This document shows, piece after piece, positions 37,703 through 46,972 of a stretch of 64,000 nt of DNA (its first letter is position 1; each line of letters starts with the position of its first letter). The stretch comes from an uncultured Lachnospiraceae bacterium (lineage in GTDB: Bacteria > Bacillota > Clostridia > Lachnospirales > Lachnospiraceae), in assembly GCA_934394615.1 (NCBI GenBank), contig CAKRRJ010000002.1, positions 11,145 through 75,144 of the forward strand, in the 5' to 3' direction. The position numbers and the translations under genes are program-made. The notes under the pieces were generated by a model, which was given only the letters and a program-made list of their open reading frames with translations, was not told where the DNA came from and ran no database searches.

Positions 37703-38728
37703 TTATTCTTTCGTTACCAGGCTGTCAACAGTATCCTGGGTAACAAGCTGGTTGTCCAGAACAACGTGAGCCTCAACCTCTTTGCCCTCAAGGTAATCGT
37801 AAGCGGTGTTCAGGATGGCTTTACCAAGGAAGAACGGCGGCTCTGCGATGGTTGCTTCCACGCGTTTGTCCTTGATTGCTTCCAGGGTATCGTCGATCGC
37901 GTCACAGCCAACCTTTACGATATCTGCGGTTCTGCCTGCTGCGTCCATTGCCTCAAGAGCACCTAACAGCATCTCATCGTTTGCTGCGTATAAGCCGTCG
38001 ATTTCCGGGTTTGCCTGCAGGATGTTCTCCATAACGCTCATTGCTTTCGCCCGGTCAAAGTCTGCAACCTGGCATGCTACGATCTCCATATCCGGATTCT
38101 CTGCGATGACAGAATTGAAGCCCTCGGAACGCTGCTGTGCAACGTTAGTTCCCATAATACCCTGCAGCTCTACGATTTTTCCTTTTCCGCCAAGGGAATC
38201 TACCAGGAACTGTCCTGCCAGCTTACCGGATTTGATTGCATCATAACCGATGTGAGAAATTACTTCGCCGCCATTTGCCTCACGGTCCATAGTGAATACC
38301 GGGATGCCAGCTTCATTACATGCCTCGATGGAGGAAACAATCGCGTCGGAATCGCAGGTATCAATGATGATCGCGTCCGGATTCTTGGTGATGAGGTTCT
38401 CTACGTCCTTCATCTGAATGGTCGGATCATCCTGAGCATCGGTGATGTACAGCTCGATGCCGTGTTCATCTGCTGCTTTCTGAACGCCGTCTTTTACATC
38501 TACGAAGAACGGGTTTGTCTGGGTGTTCATAGCAAGGCCGATCACATAACCACCCTTGCTCTCTCCGCCTTCCTCAGCCTTTGCTTCTTCCTTACTCTCT
38601 TCTGCCTTCTCCTCAGCTTTGGTCTCTGCCTTGGTATCAGCTGGTGCGCTTGCGCCTGAGCTGCATGCGGTCACGCCTGCACATACCATTGCCATTGCCA
38701 TGAAAACTGCTCCCATTCTCTTTCTCAT
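37703..38728 (-). CDS. rbsB: Ribose ABC transporter substrate-binding lipoprotein RbsB
   Basis: A 341-aa lipoprotein with a signal peptide and Cys22 in GVTAC, then a Lys/Glu/Ala-rich linker (about residues 25-58), then a type 1 periplasmic-binding fold (GLAMNTQTNPFFVDVKDG, AIIIDTCDSDAI, AANDEMLLGALEAM). It captures the sugar outside the membrane for RbsAC. Sugar specificity (ribose) is inferred from the operon. Ribosome site AAAAGGAGAG. Confidence 0.93.
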   Translation of the reverse strand: MRKRMGAVFMAMAMVCAGVTACSSGASAPADTKAETKAEEKAEESKEEAKAEEGGESKGGYVIGLAMNTQTNPFFVDVKDGVQKAADEHGIELYITDAQDDPTIQMKDVENLITKNPDAIIIDTCDSDAIVSSIEACNEAGIPVFTMDREANGGEVISHIGYDAIKSGKLAGQFLVDSLGGKGKIVELQGIMGTNVAQQRSEGFNSVIAENPDMEIVACQVADFDRAKAMSVMENILQANPEIDGLYAANDEMLLGALEAMDAAGRTADIVKVGCDAIDDTLEAIKDKRVEATIAEPPFFLGKAILNTAYDYLEGKEVEAHVVLDNQLVTQDTVDSLVTKE

Positions 38729-38776
38729 AAATACACTCTCCTTTTTATTTTACCCCGCAGGGATATATTTTTCGTT

Positions 38777-39730
38777 TTATTCAGCCTTTGCGGACAGGTC
38801 TTTCACTTTCTTATCTACCAGTACCGCGATCAGGATTACCGCACCTTTTACAATGTTGGTAGCGTGCGGGTTTACGTTCATAAGAGTCAGGATATTATCA
38901 ATAATACCCATGATCATTGCGCCGACTACGGTCGGAAGGACAAATCCAACACCACCGCTTAAACTGGTTCCGCCAAGGATAACTGCTGCAATCGCATCCA
39001 TCTCAATGCCGGTTCCGCTTGTGGACTGCGCAGAGCCCAGACGTGCTGTCAGGATCAGTCCTGCCATGCCGCACATCAGGCCGTTTAAAGTGTACACCAG
39101 GAACTCACTGGTCTTAACCCGGATACCGGAAAGGCGTGCTGCCTCACGATTTCCGCCTACCGCATAGACGCTGCGGCCATAGGATGTCTGGGTGAGAATA
39201 TAATGTGCCAGTAAAAATACCACAATCAGGATGATGACCGGAACCGGGATTCCCGCAATGCTGCCCTTACCAAAGAATTTGTAAGAATCTACTTTGATCG
39301 GAATCGGGGAACCCTTTGTGTATACAAGGATTACGCCTCGAAGCAGCGTCATCATGCCAAGGGTAGAAATAAACGGCGGTATTCCGCAGACGGATACGAA
39401 AAATCCGTTTACTGCGCCGCATGCGATACCAATGATCAGAGATACCGCAACCGCTGCCGCTGTGTTTCCGGTAGATGCCAGAACGCCGGATGCCAGTACA
39501 CCAGACAGTCCCAGGATCGAACCAACAGAAAGATCGATGCCGCCGGTTAAGATTACAAATGTCATACCGCATCCGACAATGCCGGCTACCGTGATCTGTT
39601 TAAATACGTTGAACAGGTTTGTCACACTCAAGAAGCTTGGAGACAAGATCGTTGCAAACACACAGATCACAAGAAGGATCAACACGGAGCGATAAATATT
39701 AATCTGATTGATCAATTTTTTCTTATTCAT
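38777..39730 (-). CDS. rbsC: Ribose ABC transporter permease RbsC
   Basis: A 317-aa membrane protein with about ten hydrophobic segments and the family motif GGIDLSVGSILGLSG, plus NREAARLSGIRV and ILGGTSLSGG. It forms the channel used by RbsA/RbsB. The ATG follows AGGAGGAGTCAGTGAAA and overlaps the rbsA stop by 8 bp. Confidence 0.95.
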   Translation of the reverse strand: MNKKKLINQINIYRSVLILLVICVFATILSPSFLSVTNLFNVFKQITVAGIVGCGMTFVILTGGIDLSVGSILGLSGVLASGVLASTGNTAAAVAVSLIIGIACGAVNGFFVSVCGIPPFISTLGMMTLLRGVILVYTKGSPIPIKVDSYKFFGKGSIAGIPVPVIILIVVFLLAHYILTQTSYGRSVYAVGGNREAARLSGIRVKTSEFLVYTLNGLMCGMAGLILTARLGSAQSTSGTGIEMDAIAAVILGGTSLSGGVGFVLPTVVGAMIMGIIDNILTLMNVNPHATNIVKGAVILIAVLVDKKVKDLSAKAE

Positions 39731-41225
39731 TTTCACTGACTCCTCCTGACGCATAGGCCAATATTTTTTCCTGATTCATTTCTGATTTATCAATCTCCAG
39801 AACGGTGTAGCCCTCGCGCATGATCACCACGCGGTCACTCATGCCGATGACCTCCGGCAAATCGGTCGAGATCAGGATAATGCTCTTTCCCTGCTTTGTC
39901 AGTTCATCCATGATCTGATAGATTTCTGCCTTTGCGCCCACATCCACACCGCGGGTCGGCTCGTCCAGGATCAGGATGGACGGATCTGCCTCCAGCACTT
40001 TTGCGAATACGACTTTCTGCTGGTTTCCGCCACTCAGTTTTCCAGCAAGCTGTGCCGGGCTGCTGATCTTGATGTTCAGGCGCTCTACCTGCGCGTTGAT
40101 ATTTTCCGTTTCCTTTGCCTTGTTCAGATACAGTCCGTTGCTGATCTTATCGAGAGATGACATGGAAATATTTTCCCGGATATTCCGGATCAGGACCAGT
40201 CCCTCCTGTTTTCGGTCATCGGACACAAATCCGATGCCGGCTTTCAGGGCCTTTCTCGGTGACGAGCAGTCCTTCTTTTCTCCGTTGATGATCACTTCGC
40301 CTTCCGTCATCGGAAGCGCTCCGTATACGATCTTGGAAAGTTCTATGGTGCCGGATCCAAGAAGACCGGCAACCCCGAGGATTTCGCCTCTGTGCAGCTT
40401 TAAGTTTACGCCATGAACGCCTCTGCCGCTCACATTGCGAAGCTCCATCGCCACATCCTGCTTCTTATAATCCCGTTTCGGATAAAGGTTTGTCACACTC
40501 CGGCCAACCATCATGGATACCACATCGTCGTAATCGGTCTCTCCGATGTTCTTGGTCGCAATGTATTTTCCATCGCGGAATACCGTCAGCCGGTCTGAGA
40601 TCTGGAAAATCTCATCCATGCGGTGCGAGATATAGAGAATGGAAATTCCCTTTTCCTTTAATTCCGCGATGATCCGGAACAGAATCTGGATTTCTTCATC
40701 CGTCAGCGCCGCAGTTGGCTCATCCATGATGATGACCTTTGCGCCGATCGTTAAGCACTTCGCGATCTCTGTCATCTGCGATTCCGCTACCGACAGGTTT
40801 TTCACCTTGCTGCGGCAGCTGAATTTCAGTCCAAGACGGGTCAGGACCTCTTCTGCGTCCTGATACAGTTTTTTCCAGTCCACTGAGCCAAACTGTGTTC
40901 TCGGAAGCCTTCCAAGATACATGTTCTCTGCCACGGAAAGCTCAGGAACCATGTTAAATTCCTGATAAATCATGGCGATTCCCATTTTTTCCGCTTCTTT
41001 GGTCGAATGGAACACCACTTCCTGGTCGTTGACATACATGTGTCCGGAAGTATACCCCTGCGCGCCTGCAATAATCTTCATCAACGTGGATTTACCGGCA
41101 CCGTTCTCTCCGCAGAGGGCATGGACCTCACCCTCTTTTACATCCAGTTTTACCCCATCCAAAGCCTTTACGCCCGGAAACGTCTTGACGATATCTTCCA
41201 GACGCAGCACAATACGATCCCCCAT
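39723..41225 (-). CDS. rbsA: Ribose ABC transporter ATP-binding protein RbsA
   Basis: A 500-aa protein with two fused ABC domains. The first has Walker A GENGAGKST, a signature NLSVAESQMTEIAK and Walker B VIIMDEPTAAL. The second has a degenerate Walker A (GLLGSGTIELSK) but a normal signature LSGGNQQKVVFAK and LILDEPTRGVDVG. This asymmetry is usual for sugar ABC proteins. Ribosome site GAAGGAGGCGG. Confidence 0.96.
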   Translation of the reverse strand: MGDRIVLRLEDIVKTFPGVKALDGVKLDVKEGEVHALCGENGAGKSTLMKIIAGAQGYTSGHMYVNDQEVVFHSTKEAEKMGIAMIYQEFNMVPELSVAENMYLGRLPRTQFGSVDWKKLYQDAEEVLTRLGLKFSCRSKVKNLSVAESQMTEIAKCLTIGAKVIIMDEPTAALTDEEIQILFRIIAELKEKGISILYISHRMDEIFQISDRLTVFRDGKYIATKNIGETDYDDVVSMMVGRSVTNLYPKRDYKKQDVAMELRNVSGRGVHGVNLKLHRGEILGVAGLLGSGTIELSKIVYGALPMTEGEVIINGEKKDCSSPRKALKAGIGFVSDDRKQEGLVLIRNIRENISMSSLDKISNGLYLNKAKETENINAQVERLNIKISSPAQLAGKLSGGNQQKVVFAKVLEADPSILILDEPTRGVDVGAKAEIYQIMDELTKQGKSIILISTDLPEVIGMSDRVVIMREGYTVLEIDKSEMNQEKILAYASGGVSENE

Positions 41226-41249
41226 TTTCCGCCTCCTTCGGATTTCTTA

Positions 41250-41648
41250 CTAATAAGCGCAGCCTGCAGTCAGGATCACATTGGTATATCCTGTAAACTC
41301 TCCCGTGAGGATGATCGCTTTCGCGTCCGCGCTTCTGGCTTTTAATTCTGTGTGCGGAATGTATTCCACCGGAAGTCCTTTCGGAAGAAGTGCCTTTGCT
41401 TTCTCGTGGAACTCCGGCGTTACGCTAAGTGCCTCATCTGCAAACGTTGCCTTTTCCACCACAATGTATTTTAAAATTTCCTCGAGTACATCCAGATAAG
41501 CCGGATCGCCCGGTCTCCATCCAAGGTCGATGCGCTCCACTCCCTTTGGGATCGGCAGTCCTGCATCTCCGATTACCAGCGTGTCTTTATGTCGCAGCTC
41601 TGCGAGCACCCTTGCAAGCTGTGGATGTAAAATTCCTGTTTTCAGCAT
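41250..41648 (-). CDS. rbsD: D-ribose pyranase RbsD
   Basis: A 132-aa enzyme that converts the beta-pyranose to the furanose form of ribose, which ribokinase needs. The N-terminal pattern MLKTGILHPQLARVLAELRH and the middle GDAGLPIP match the family. It sits between rbsK and rbsA with short gaps. Confidence 0.95.
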   Translation of the reverse strand: MLKTGILHPQLARVLAELRHKDTLVIGDAGLPIPKGVERIDLGWRPGDPAYLDVLEEILKYIVVEKATFADEALSVTPEFHEKAKALLPKGLPVEYIPHTELKARSADAKAIILTGEFTGYTNVILTAGCAY

Positions 41649-41661
41649 AAATCTTTCCCCC

Positions 41662-42591
41662 TTAATTTTTATGTGCGTTTAAGAACTCATCGATCTCACT
41701 TCTGACTGGCATAGCCGGTGTGGTTCCGATCTTCTGAACAGACAGCGCAGCCAGCGCGTTCGCAAAATCTGCTGCCTCCCAGATATCTCTGCCCTCTGCC
41801 AGTGCTGCTAAAAGGCCTCCGTTGAATGCGTCCCCGGCACCTGTGGTATCAATCGCATTAACCTTGTAAGCCGGGATAATGCCCTTTTTGTCTCTGGTAT
41901 TGATGTAGACCCCTCTGCCACCCAGCGTAATAAGTACTCTCTTTACGCCTTTTCCAAAGAACCATTCTGCTGCCTTATCTGCTGCTTCCTCACTATCTAC
42001 CTTTACTCCGGTCAGAATTTCTGCCTCAACCTCATTCGGAGTAATGAGATCAACCTTGCTCAGAAGCTCATCGCTGATTGGCTGTACCGGTGCGGTATTC
42101 AGAATAACTTTCACGCCCTTTTTGCATGCAATGTCAACGATACGTTCTACTGAAGAGACGTTGGTCTCAAGCTGCGTCAGCAGATACTCGGAACCATCGA
42201 GCAGATCCTCCAGGGAATCCACTTCTTCATCGGTGATGGTATTGCAGGAACCCAGGATGACTACAATCTCGTTCTGGCTGGTATTCTCATCTACCATAAT
42301 AAGCGCGCATCCGGTCTCTGTATCATCAGAATACAGGATCCGGTCCTGATTCATGCCTAAGTCTTTCATCGTGTTTAACGCAATGTCCGCAAAGGAATCG
42401 CGGCCAAGCTTGGTTACCATCGTTACATCTGCCCCAGCCTTGTGGGCAGCTACTCCCTGGTTAAATCCCTTTCCTCCAGGTCCCATTTTAAAGACGGTTC
42501 CCTTTACGGTTTCCCCCGCAGCCGGAAGGTGTGGGGTTCTTCCCATCAGATCCACAACAAAACTTCCAAATACAACTGTTTTCTTCCCCAT
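41662..42591 (-). CDS. rbsK: Ribokinase RbsK
   Basis: A 309-aa PfkB-family sugar kinase: ribose + ATP to ribose-5-phosphate. The N-terminal GSFVVDLMGRTPHLPAAGETV and GGKGFNQGVAA, and the C-terminal catalytic motif DTTGAGDAFNGGLLAAL with its base Asp, are present. Because deoC is next door, activity on deoxyribose is possible. Confidence 0.95.
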   Translation of the reverse strand: MGKKTVVFGSFVVDLMGRTPHLPAAGETVKGTVFKMGPGGKGFNQGVAAHKAGADVTMVTKLGRDSFADIALNTMKDLGMNQDRILYSDDTETGCALIMVDENTSQNEIVVILGSCNTITDEEVDSLEDLLDGSEYLLTQLETNVSSVERIVDIACKKGVKVILNTAPVQPISDELLSKVDLITPNEVEAEILTGVKVDSEEAADKAAEWFFGKGVKRVLITLGGRGVYINTRDKKGIIPAYKVNAIDTTGAGDAFNGGLLAALAEGRDIWEAADFANALAALSVQKIGTTPAMPVRSEIDEFLNAHKN

Positions 42592-42632
42592 GAGCGTTCT
42601 CCTTCTTTCCTTCTCCGTAATACCCCTGACTG

Positions 42633-43268
42633 TTACAGCAGTACAACTCCGTTTCCAGCGCCGATTCGGTCTGCTCCCGCCTCTACCAAAGCTTTTGCCG
42701 CCTCCGGTGTGCGGATGCCGCCGCTTGCTTTTACTTTTGCGCGATCACCAACGGTTTTCTTCATCAATGCAACATCCTCCACGGTTGCGCCGCCGGTAGA
42801 AAATCCGGTAGAAGTCTTTACAAAATCTGCTCCGGCTTTCACAGACAGCTCACATGCCCGCACCTTTTCCTCATCGGTCAGAAGACAGGTCTCAATGATG
42901 ACTTTTACAACGGCTCCCTTTGATGCCTCAACAACTGCCCGGATATCATCTTCTACATATTTATCATCTTTGTCTTTTAACGCACTCACATTGATGACCA
43001 TGTCCACTTCGTCTGCTCCCGCCTTAACTGCTTCGGATGCTTCAAATGCCTTTGCGCTCGTCAGCATGGCTCCTAACGGGAAACCAACGACACAGCAGGT
43101 TTTCACGCCGCTTCCTTTTAATTCCTGCGCCACTAACGGAACAAAACAGGTATTTACACAGACAGATGCAAATTCATGTTCTTTTGCCTCGCTGCAATAA
43201 CGGATAATGGTTTCCTTTGATGCATCTGCCTTTAACATGGTGTGATCGATCATACGGTTTAAACTCAT
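42633..43268 (-). CDS. deoC: Deoxyribose-phosphate aldolase
   Basis: A 211-aa class I aldolase that splits 2-deoxyribose-5-phosphate into glyceraldehyde-3-phosphate and acetaldehyde. The Schiff-base Lys151 is in VKTSTGF, and KASGGIRT gives the second Lys. The ATG at 43268 follows AAAGGAGAGAG; the long frame upstream crosses the operator and rbsR terminator and is rejected. It is the first gene of the ribose operon. Confidence 0.95.
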   Translation of the reverse strand: MSLNRMIDHTMLKADASKETIIRYCSEAKEHEFASVCVNTCFVPLVAQELKGSGVKTCCVVGFPLGAMLTSAKAFEASEAVKAGADEVDMVINVSALKDKDDKYVEDDIRAVVEASKGAVVKVIIETCLLTDEEKVRACELSVKAGADFVKTSTGFSTGGATVEDVALMKKTVGDRAKVKASGGIRTPEAAKALVEAGADRIGAGNGVVLL

Positions 43269-43307
43269 AATACTCTCTCCTTTTCTATTTGTTATTTTAT
43301 CCTCAAT

Positions 43308-43323
43308 ATGTAACCGGTTACAT
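43308..43323. promoter_or_regulatory. LacI-type operator in front of deoC
   Basis: A perfect 16-bp palindrome ATGTAACCGGTTACAT with the central CG typical of LacI/RbsR-family operators. It is 40 bp upstream of the deoC start, so RbsR bound here would shut the operon. Confidence 0.8.
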
Positions 43324-43332
43324 GTCATTTTT

Positions 43333-43362
43333 AAAAAAAGAATCCGTTTTACCGGATTCTTT
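43333..43362 (-). terminator. Terminator after rbsR
   Basis: On the minus strand, AAGAATCCG, loop GTAAAA, CGGATTCTT, then TTTTT. It separates rbsR from the deoC-rbs operon, which therefore needs its own promoter. Confidence 0.8.
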
Positions 43363-43377
43363 ACCGGAACATGTGTC

Positions 43378-44406
43378 CTACACATGCTGTTCCTTCGTTT
43401 TCTTTTCTGATCCGCGCAGAATGATCTGATACGGAACCAGGATTCGTTTTCCCCGCTGGCGGTTTTTGCTGTCCTCAAAGCATTCCATGAGAAGCTTCAT
43501 AGCCTCCATGCCCTGCTGTCTTGCGTCCCGCTCTACCACCGACAACTTATAATCGATGACTTTAAGCGTTTCAATATCATCGAATCCAAGAAGCGCGATC
43601 TCCCGTCCGGGTACCATGCCCTGCTCCGTCAGATATTTTAAACACCCAAGCGTTGACTCGTTGTTTGAAGAAAAGACTGCTGTAGGCGGATCCGGCAGAT
43701 TCAGCAGATACTTCGCTGATTCATAGGCTTTTTCGCTCTTGAAATCCCCATACGCGATATATTCTTCCCGCACCGGAATCCCTGCATCCTCCATAGCCTG
43801 ACGGTAACCCTGAAGCCGCTCTTTTCCTGGTTTTGAGGTACTTGGTCCTGCTATGACCGCGATTTTTTCATGACCATTGCGGATCAGCGCATCCACGCCG
43901 TCATATGCCCCGCCGAAGTTATCGACAAACACGCCGTCAAAACGTGCCCCGCGGATATCCCGGTCGATCAGAACAACCGGAATGCCGGATTCCTCCAGCT
44001 TGAGCAGGCTGTCCTTCGTGACAGTGTCGAGCTGTGAAACCGGCGCGATGATCACGCCTTTGAGGCGCTGGCTGATCGCGACATTCAAAAACTCATGTTC
44101 CTTGCTCAGCGTCTCATTCGTGCCAAAATACACGATGTTGTAGTGATAACTGTCCGCAATCTCACTGATTCCGCTGATTGCTTTAAAAAAGAACTCGTTT
44201 TCGATATCCGGAATGATAACGCCAATGCTGGGATTGTCGTTGATGCTTAAGTTTCTGGCAATCGCATTGGGAACATAATTGTATTCCTCAACCGCTTCCA
44301 GCACCTTTTTCCGTGTTTCTTCTTTTACATATCCAGAGTTGTTCAGTACTCTTGAGACTGTCGCAGAAGAAACACCTGCACGTTTAGCCAGTTCTTTAAT
44401 ATTCAT
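43378..44406 (-). CDS. rbsR: LacI-family repressor of the ribose operon
   Basis: A 342-aa regulator. The N-terminal helix-turn-helix ([20 protein letters not shown]) and hinge ([12 protein letters not shown]) are followed by a periplasmic-binding-like effector domain (about residues 60-330). It probably binds ribose or a phosphate ester and represses rbs genes. Two near-palindromic sites flank it: one before deoC and one at its own promoter, implying autoregulation. Named by context and family. Confidence 0.88.
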   Translation of the reverse strand: MNIKELAKRAGVSSATVSRVLNNSGYVKEETRKKVLEAVEEYNYVPNAIARNLSINDNPSIGVIIPDIENEFFFKAISGISEIADSYHYNIVYFGTNETLSKEHEFLNVAISQRLKGVIIAPVSQLDTVTKDSLLKLEESGIPVVLIDRDIRGARFDGVFVDNFGGAYDGVDALIRNGHEKIAVIAGPSTSKPGKERLQGYRQAMEDAGIPVREEYIAYGDFKSEKAYESAKYLLNLPDPPTAVFSSNNESTLGCLKYLTEQGMVPGREIALLGFDDIETLKVIDYKLSVVERDARQQGMEAMKLLMECFEDSKNRQRGKRILVPYQIILRGSEKKTKEQHV

Positions 44407-44435
44407 TTATAATGTCCTCTTTCGCTTCCAATTTA

Positions 44436-44450
44436 GGAAACCGATTACAT
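44436..44450. promoter_or_regulatory. Imperfect RbsR operator at the rbsR promoter
   Basis: The minus strand reads ATGTAATCGGTTTCC, the same pattern as the 43308-43323 palindrome with three changes. It lies just downstream of the -10, where a repressor would block initiation. Confidence 0.6.
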
Positions 44451-44455
44451 ATATG

Positions 44456-44484
44456 ATATTACCATACAAAGTACTAAATGTAAA
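44456..44484 (-). promoter_or_regulatory. Promoter of rbsR
   Basis: TTTACA (44479-44484), 17-bp spacer, TAATAT (44456-44461), 49 bp before the start codon. Confidence 0.7.
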
Positions 44485-44590
44485 CACTTTTTTGTTATTA
44501 TGCACAATTTCCCATTTTCTACTGTATCAGCCGTTATTCTAACATCAAATCCGGGGAAAGAAAAGGGATTTTCTGGAAAAACTCAAATTG

Positions 44591-44633
44591 AAAAAGAGGT
44601 TCCACAGCCTCTCCAGGCTATGGAACCTCTTTC
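44591..44633 (-). terminator. Terminator of the SipW operon
   Basis: A 16-bp stem with one mismatch (AGAGGTTCCA...AGCCT/AGGCT...TGGAACCTCT), short loop, then TTTTT on the minus strand. Confidence 0.85.
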
Positions 44634-44647
44634 TTATAATGTCATTT

Positions 44648-45661
44648 TTATCGGTTCTGTTCTACCAGGATATTCGCGTTCTCGGTATCTTTTCCTACGT
44701 TGAACTGGTCCCAGTCCAGATCCATGGTGATCTTCGCGCTCTGGTTCTGGCTGTCCGCATCATTATTGGCGGTATTCATGATCTCGGTGGAACCTGTGGT
44801 GTAGGTACCTGCTCCATCCGGATCCATGGCTACGCCAAGGAACAGATCCATGCGGTTGTCAGTTGCCGGGCTGCAGAAGATCTCCGCATTTGCAATCGCC
44901 TCTTTCAGCTTAGCCTGGTTTTCTTCTCCAAGTGCGGAAAGACGTACAAACTCAACACCTCCCACGTTGAAGTACGCGCTGCTGTCTAAATCCATAGCCT
45001 GAGCCAGCTTAAAGACATTCTTTCCATCCTGGCCGCCAGCCGGATTGTACTGCTCCTGGTTGATGAAGACTGCCACACCGAGCATCTCCTTTGCCTCATC
45101 TGACAGGCTCGCATTCGCCTCATCACCCTTTTCCACATTGAAGCGCACGTTGCTCAGTTTTGCTGCGATATCACCCACATTCAGGATATCGGTGCGGAAC
45201 GCCTGCGCGTATCCCGGATACATCTTGTTCACGGTCACTTCGATCTGGTCACTGCCGTTGGTGTTTGCGGTGGTATATTCTCCAACATCCTTCTTGATGG
45301 CTGCCGCATCCACGAGCTTCGCGTCAAAGTCTACGTTATTGTAGTTCTTGGAACGATCCCGGTATCCCTCGATGCTTCCGTCTTTCGCGATGCTGTTGTA
45401 ATCTTTTCCTCTCATAAAGAAGTCATCTGCTACATAGGAAGTGTCTCCGATGCCGTCCACGATGCTCCAGCCATTTTCCCTGGTCTCATTCGCGTACTGC
45501 GCATAGAGGCCGAGATCCGCGAAGGTCACCTCAAGGTCACCCGTTGTTGCCTTGGTCGTTACGTTCAGGGAATCGGTCCAGTACGCGTATCCGGTACCAG
45601 TCAGGATCAGGGACAGGGCCAGAATGCCTCCGGCCATCGGTTTTTTTCCTGCTTTTCTCAT
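44648..45661 (-). CDS. SipW-type exported protein, probable major fibre/matrix subunit (TasA/BsaA-like)
   Basis: A 337-aa secreted protein. The signal region ILALSLILTGTGYAYWTD carries the conserved W-T-D after the predicted cleavage site, the mark of SipW-processed proteins. The mature part is polar with many Asp/Asn and beta-strand-like stretches, as in TasA/CalY/BsaA matrix proteins. It has a strong ribosome site (AAAAAGGAGGATTTCATT) and a 123-bp gap upstream holding TATACT, so it may also be transcribed separately at a higher level. Fibre formation is inference from family knowledge (TasA in Bacillus, BsaA in C. perfringens). Confidence 0.75.
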   Translation of the reverse strand: MRKAGKKPMAGGILALSLILTGTGYAYWTDSLNVTTKATTGDLEVTFADLGLYAQYANETRENGWSIVDGIGDTSYVADDFFMRGKDYNSIAKDGSIEGYRDRSKNYNNVDFDAKLVDAAAIKKDVGEYTTANTNGSDQIEVTVNKMYPGYAQAFRTDILNVGDIAAKLSNVRFNVEKGDEANASLSDEAKEMLGVAVFINQEQYNPAGGQDGKNVFKLAQAMDLDSSAYFNVGGVEFVRLSALGEENQAKLKEAIANAEIFCSPATDNRMDLFLGVAMDPDGAGTYTTGSTEIMNTANNDADSQNQSAKITMDLDWDQFNVGKDTENANILVEQNR

Positions 45662-45784
45662 AATGAAATCCTCCTTTTTCCTCTTCTTAGCTGTTCGCTT
45701 TTTCGCTCACAACCACAGTATATACAGAAATCCCGTTTTCGAAATCCCCCGTTCGTCCTCTCTTTTCCTGCACGTTCGGACCGG

Positions 45785-46951
45785 TTATTTTCCACTTTCG
45801 TCCCCCTCATCTTCCACCAAAGGCGCAGCAGCTTCCGCCTGCAGGAGAACTTCATAGCAGCACGGCTCTCCCGATACCAGAAAGCGGCCATCCCGCGGCA
45901 GTCCGGACTCCTCTGCGGCATACAGAACCGGGCTGCGAAGCTCTTCTGCTGCCTGGATCAGCCCTTCTATATCGCAGAGACGGATCACCTCTTTGCCATC
46001 TGTATCCGGAAGTTTTTCCACACAAAGGAGTCTGCTTCCGTACTTTCGCAAAAGAGCCCGCATGCTCCGCACCCACTGCTGCTGTTCGTCCGGCTCCCGT
46101 GTCATCCACAGGACAAACCAGACCAGTATAAAACCGGCAAGGATCCCTGCTGCCCCCGCCGCAATCCGTCCGGCGCGCACCGGCTTTGTAACCGTCGTCT
46201 TCTCCGTAATCTCTCCGGTCTTTGTGTCTGGCTCAGACGGCGTGATCTCATAAAAACTGCCCGGCGCCGCAAGCGGGATGCTCACCTCGCAGGAAAAGGG
46301 CTCGTCCTCTGTTTTTCCCGCTGCTTCCACCTGAAAACTTCCCTCAAATAAGATGGTAAGCTCCCTGGAAACACTCCCGCCAAGAATGCGGTCCGCCTCC
46401 TCCGCACGGGCGAGATAGTCCTCCGGGCGGATGCGCAGCGTGATATCGACAGACTGCGCAGATGCGCCTCCGGCAGAATCAGATACCTCTGCATCCTGCT
46501 CCCGAAGCACCGTCTTCTGCACATAGACATCCTTTTTTCCATCCCCGGAAGCCTGATAGCCGCGCAGAACTGCTGTTGCCGTTCCAGATCCCTGCAGCGT
46601 CACGGAAGTTTCCTCTGCATTCTCCCGGCTGTTATCTGCCTTCAGCCCGGCAGAAAAGACAAGTTCTACATAATCGGTCAGGCTGGACGCACAGATATTT
46701 CCCGCCTCCAGCCATGGCTCCCCGTACAGTCCGTTTGGCAGCAGGTGCACCCGGCTGGAACTTTCTGTCCGAAGTTCATAGCTGCACAGCACCTTCTCCT
46801 GTACCTCTTCCTGCCTGCGCACGCCGCTCCGGATCAAGCCTATGCCAAAGACCACCAGAAAAATACCGGCACAGACACCAAAACGGCGCCAGAACACCGG
46901 CCAGGCAAATCCTTCATACTCCTGTTCTGTCTCCACAATCTTATCCTCCAT
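45785..46951 (-). CDS. DUF5305-like membrane protein of the SipW locus
   Basis: A 388-aa protein with two membrane helices (about residues 25-41 and 262-283) around a ~220-residue extracytoplasmic domain, then a ~100-residue cytoplasmic tail. Layout and neighbourhood fit the DUF5305 family, which occurs beside SipW genes in archaea and clostridia; the family call is from memory. It may hold or chaperone exported subunits at the membrane. It follows sipW by 21 bp. Confidence 0.65.
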   Translation of the reverse strand: MEDKIVETEQEYEGFAWPVFWRRFGVCAGIFLVVFGIGLIRSGVRRQEEVQEKVLCSYELRTESSSRVHLLPNGLYGEPWLEAGNICASSLTDYVELVFSAGLKADNSRENAEETSVTLQGSGTATAVLRGYQASGDGKKDVYVQKTVLREQDAEVSDSAGGASAQSVDITLRIRPEDYLARAEEADRILGGSVSRELTILFEGSFQVEAAGKTEDEPFSCEVSIPLAAPGSFYEITPSEPDTKTGEITEKTTVTKPVRAGRIAAGAAGILAGFILVWFVLWMTREPDEQQQWVRSMRALLRKYGSRLLCVEKLPDTDGKEVIRLCDIEGLIQAAEELRSPVLYAAEESGLPRDGRFLVSGEPCCYEVLLQAEAAAPLVEDEGDESGK

Positions 46952-46972
46952 TGATTCCCTATGTATTTTTCC

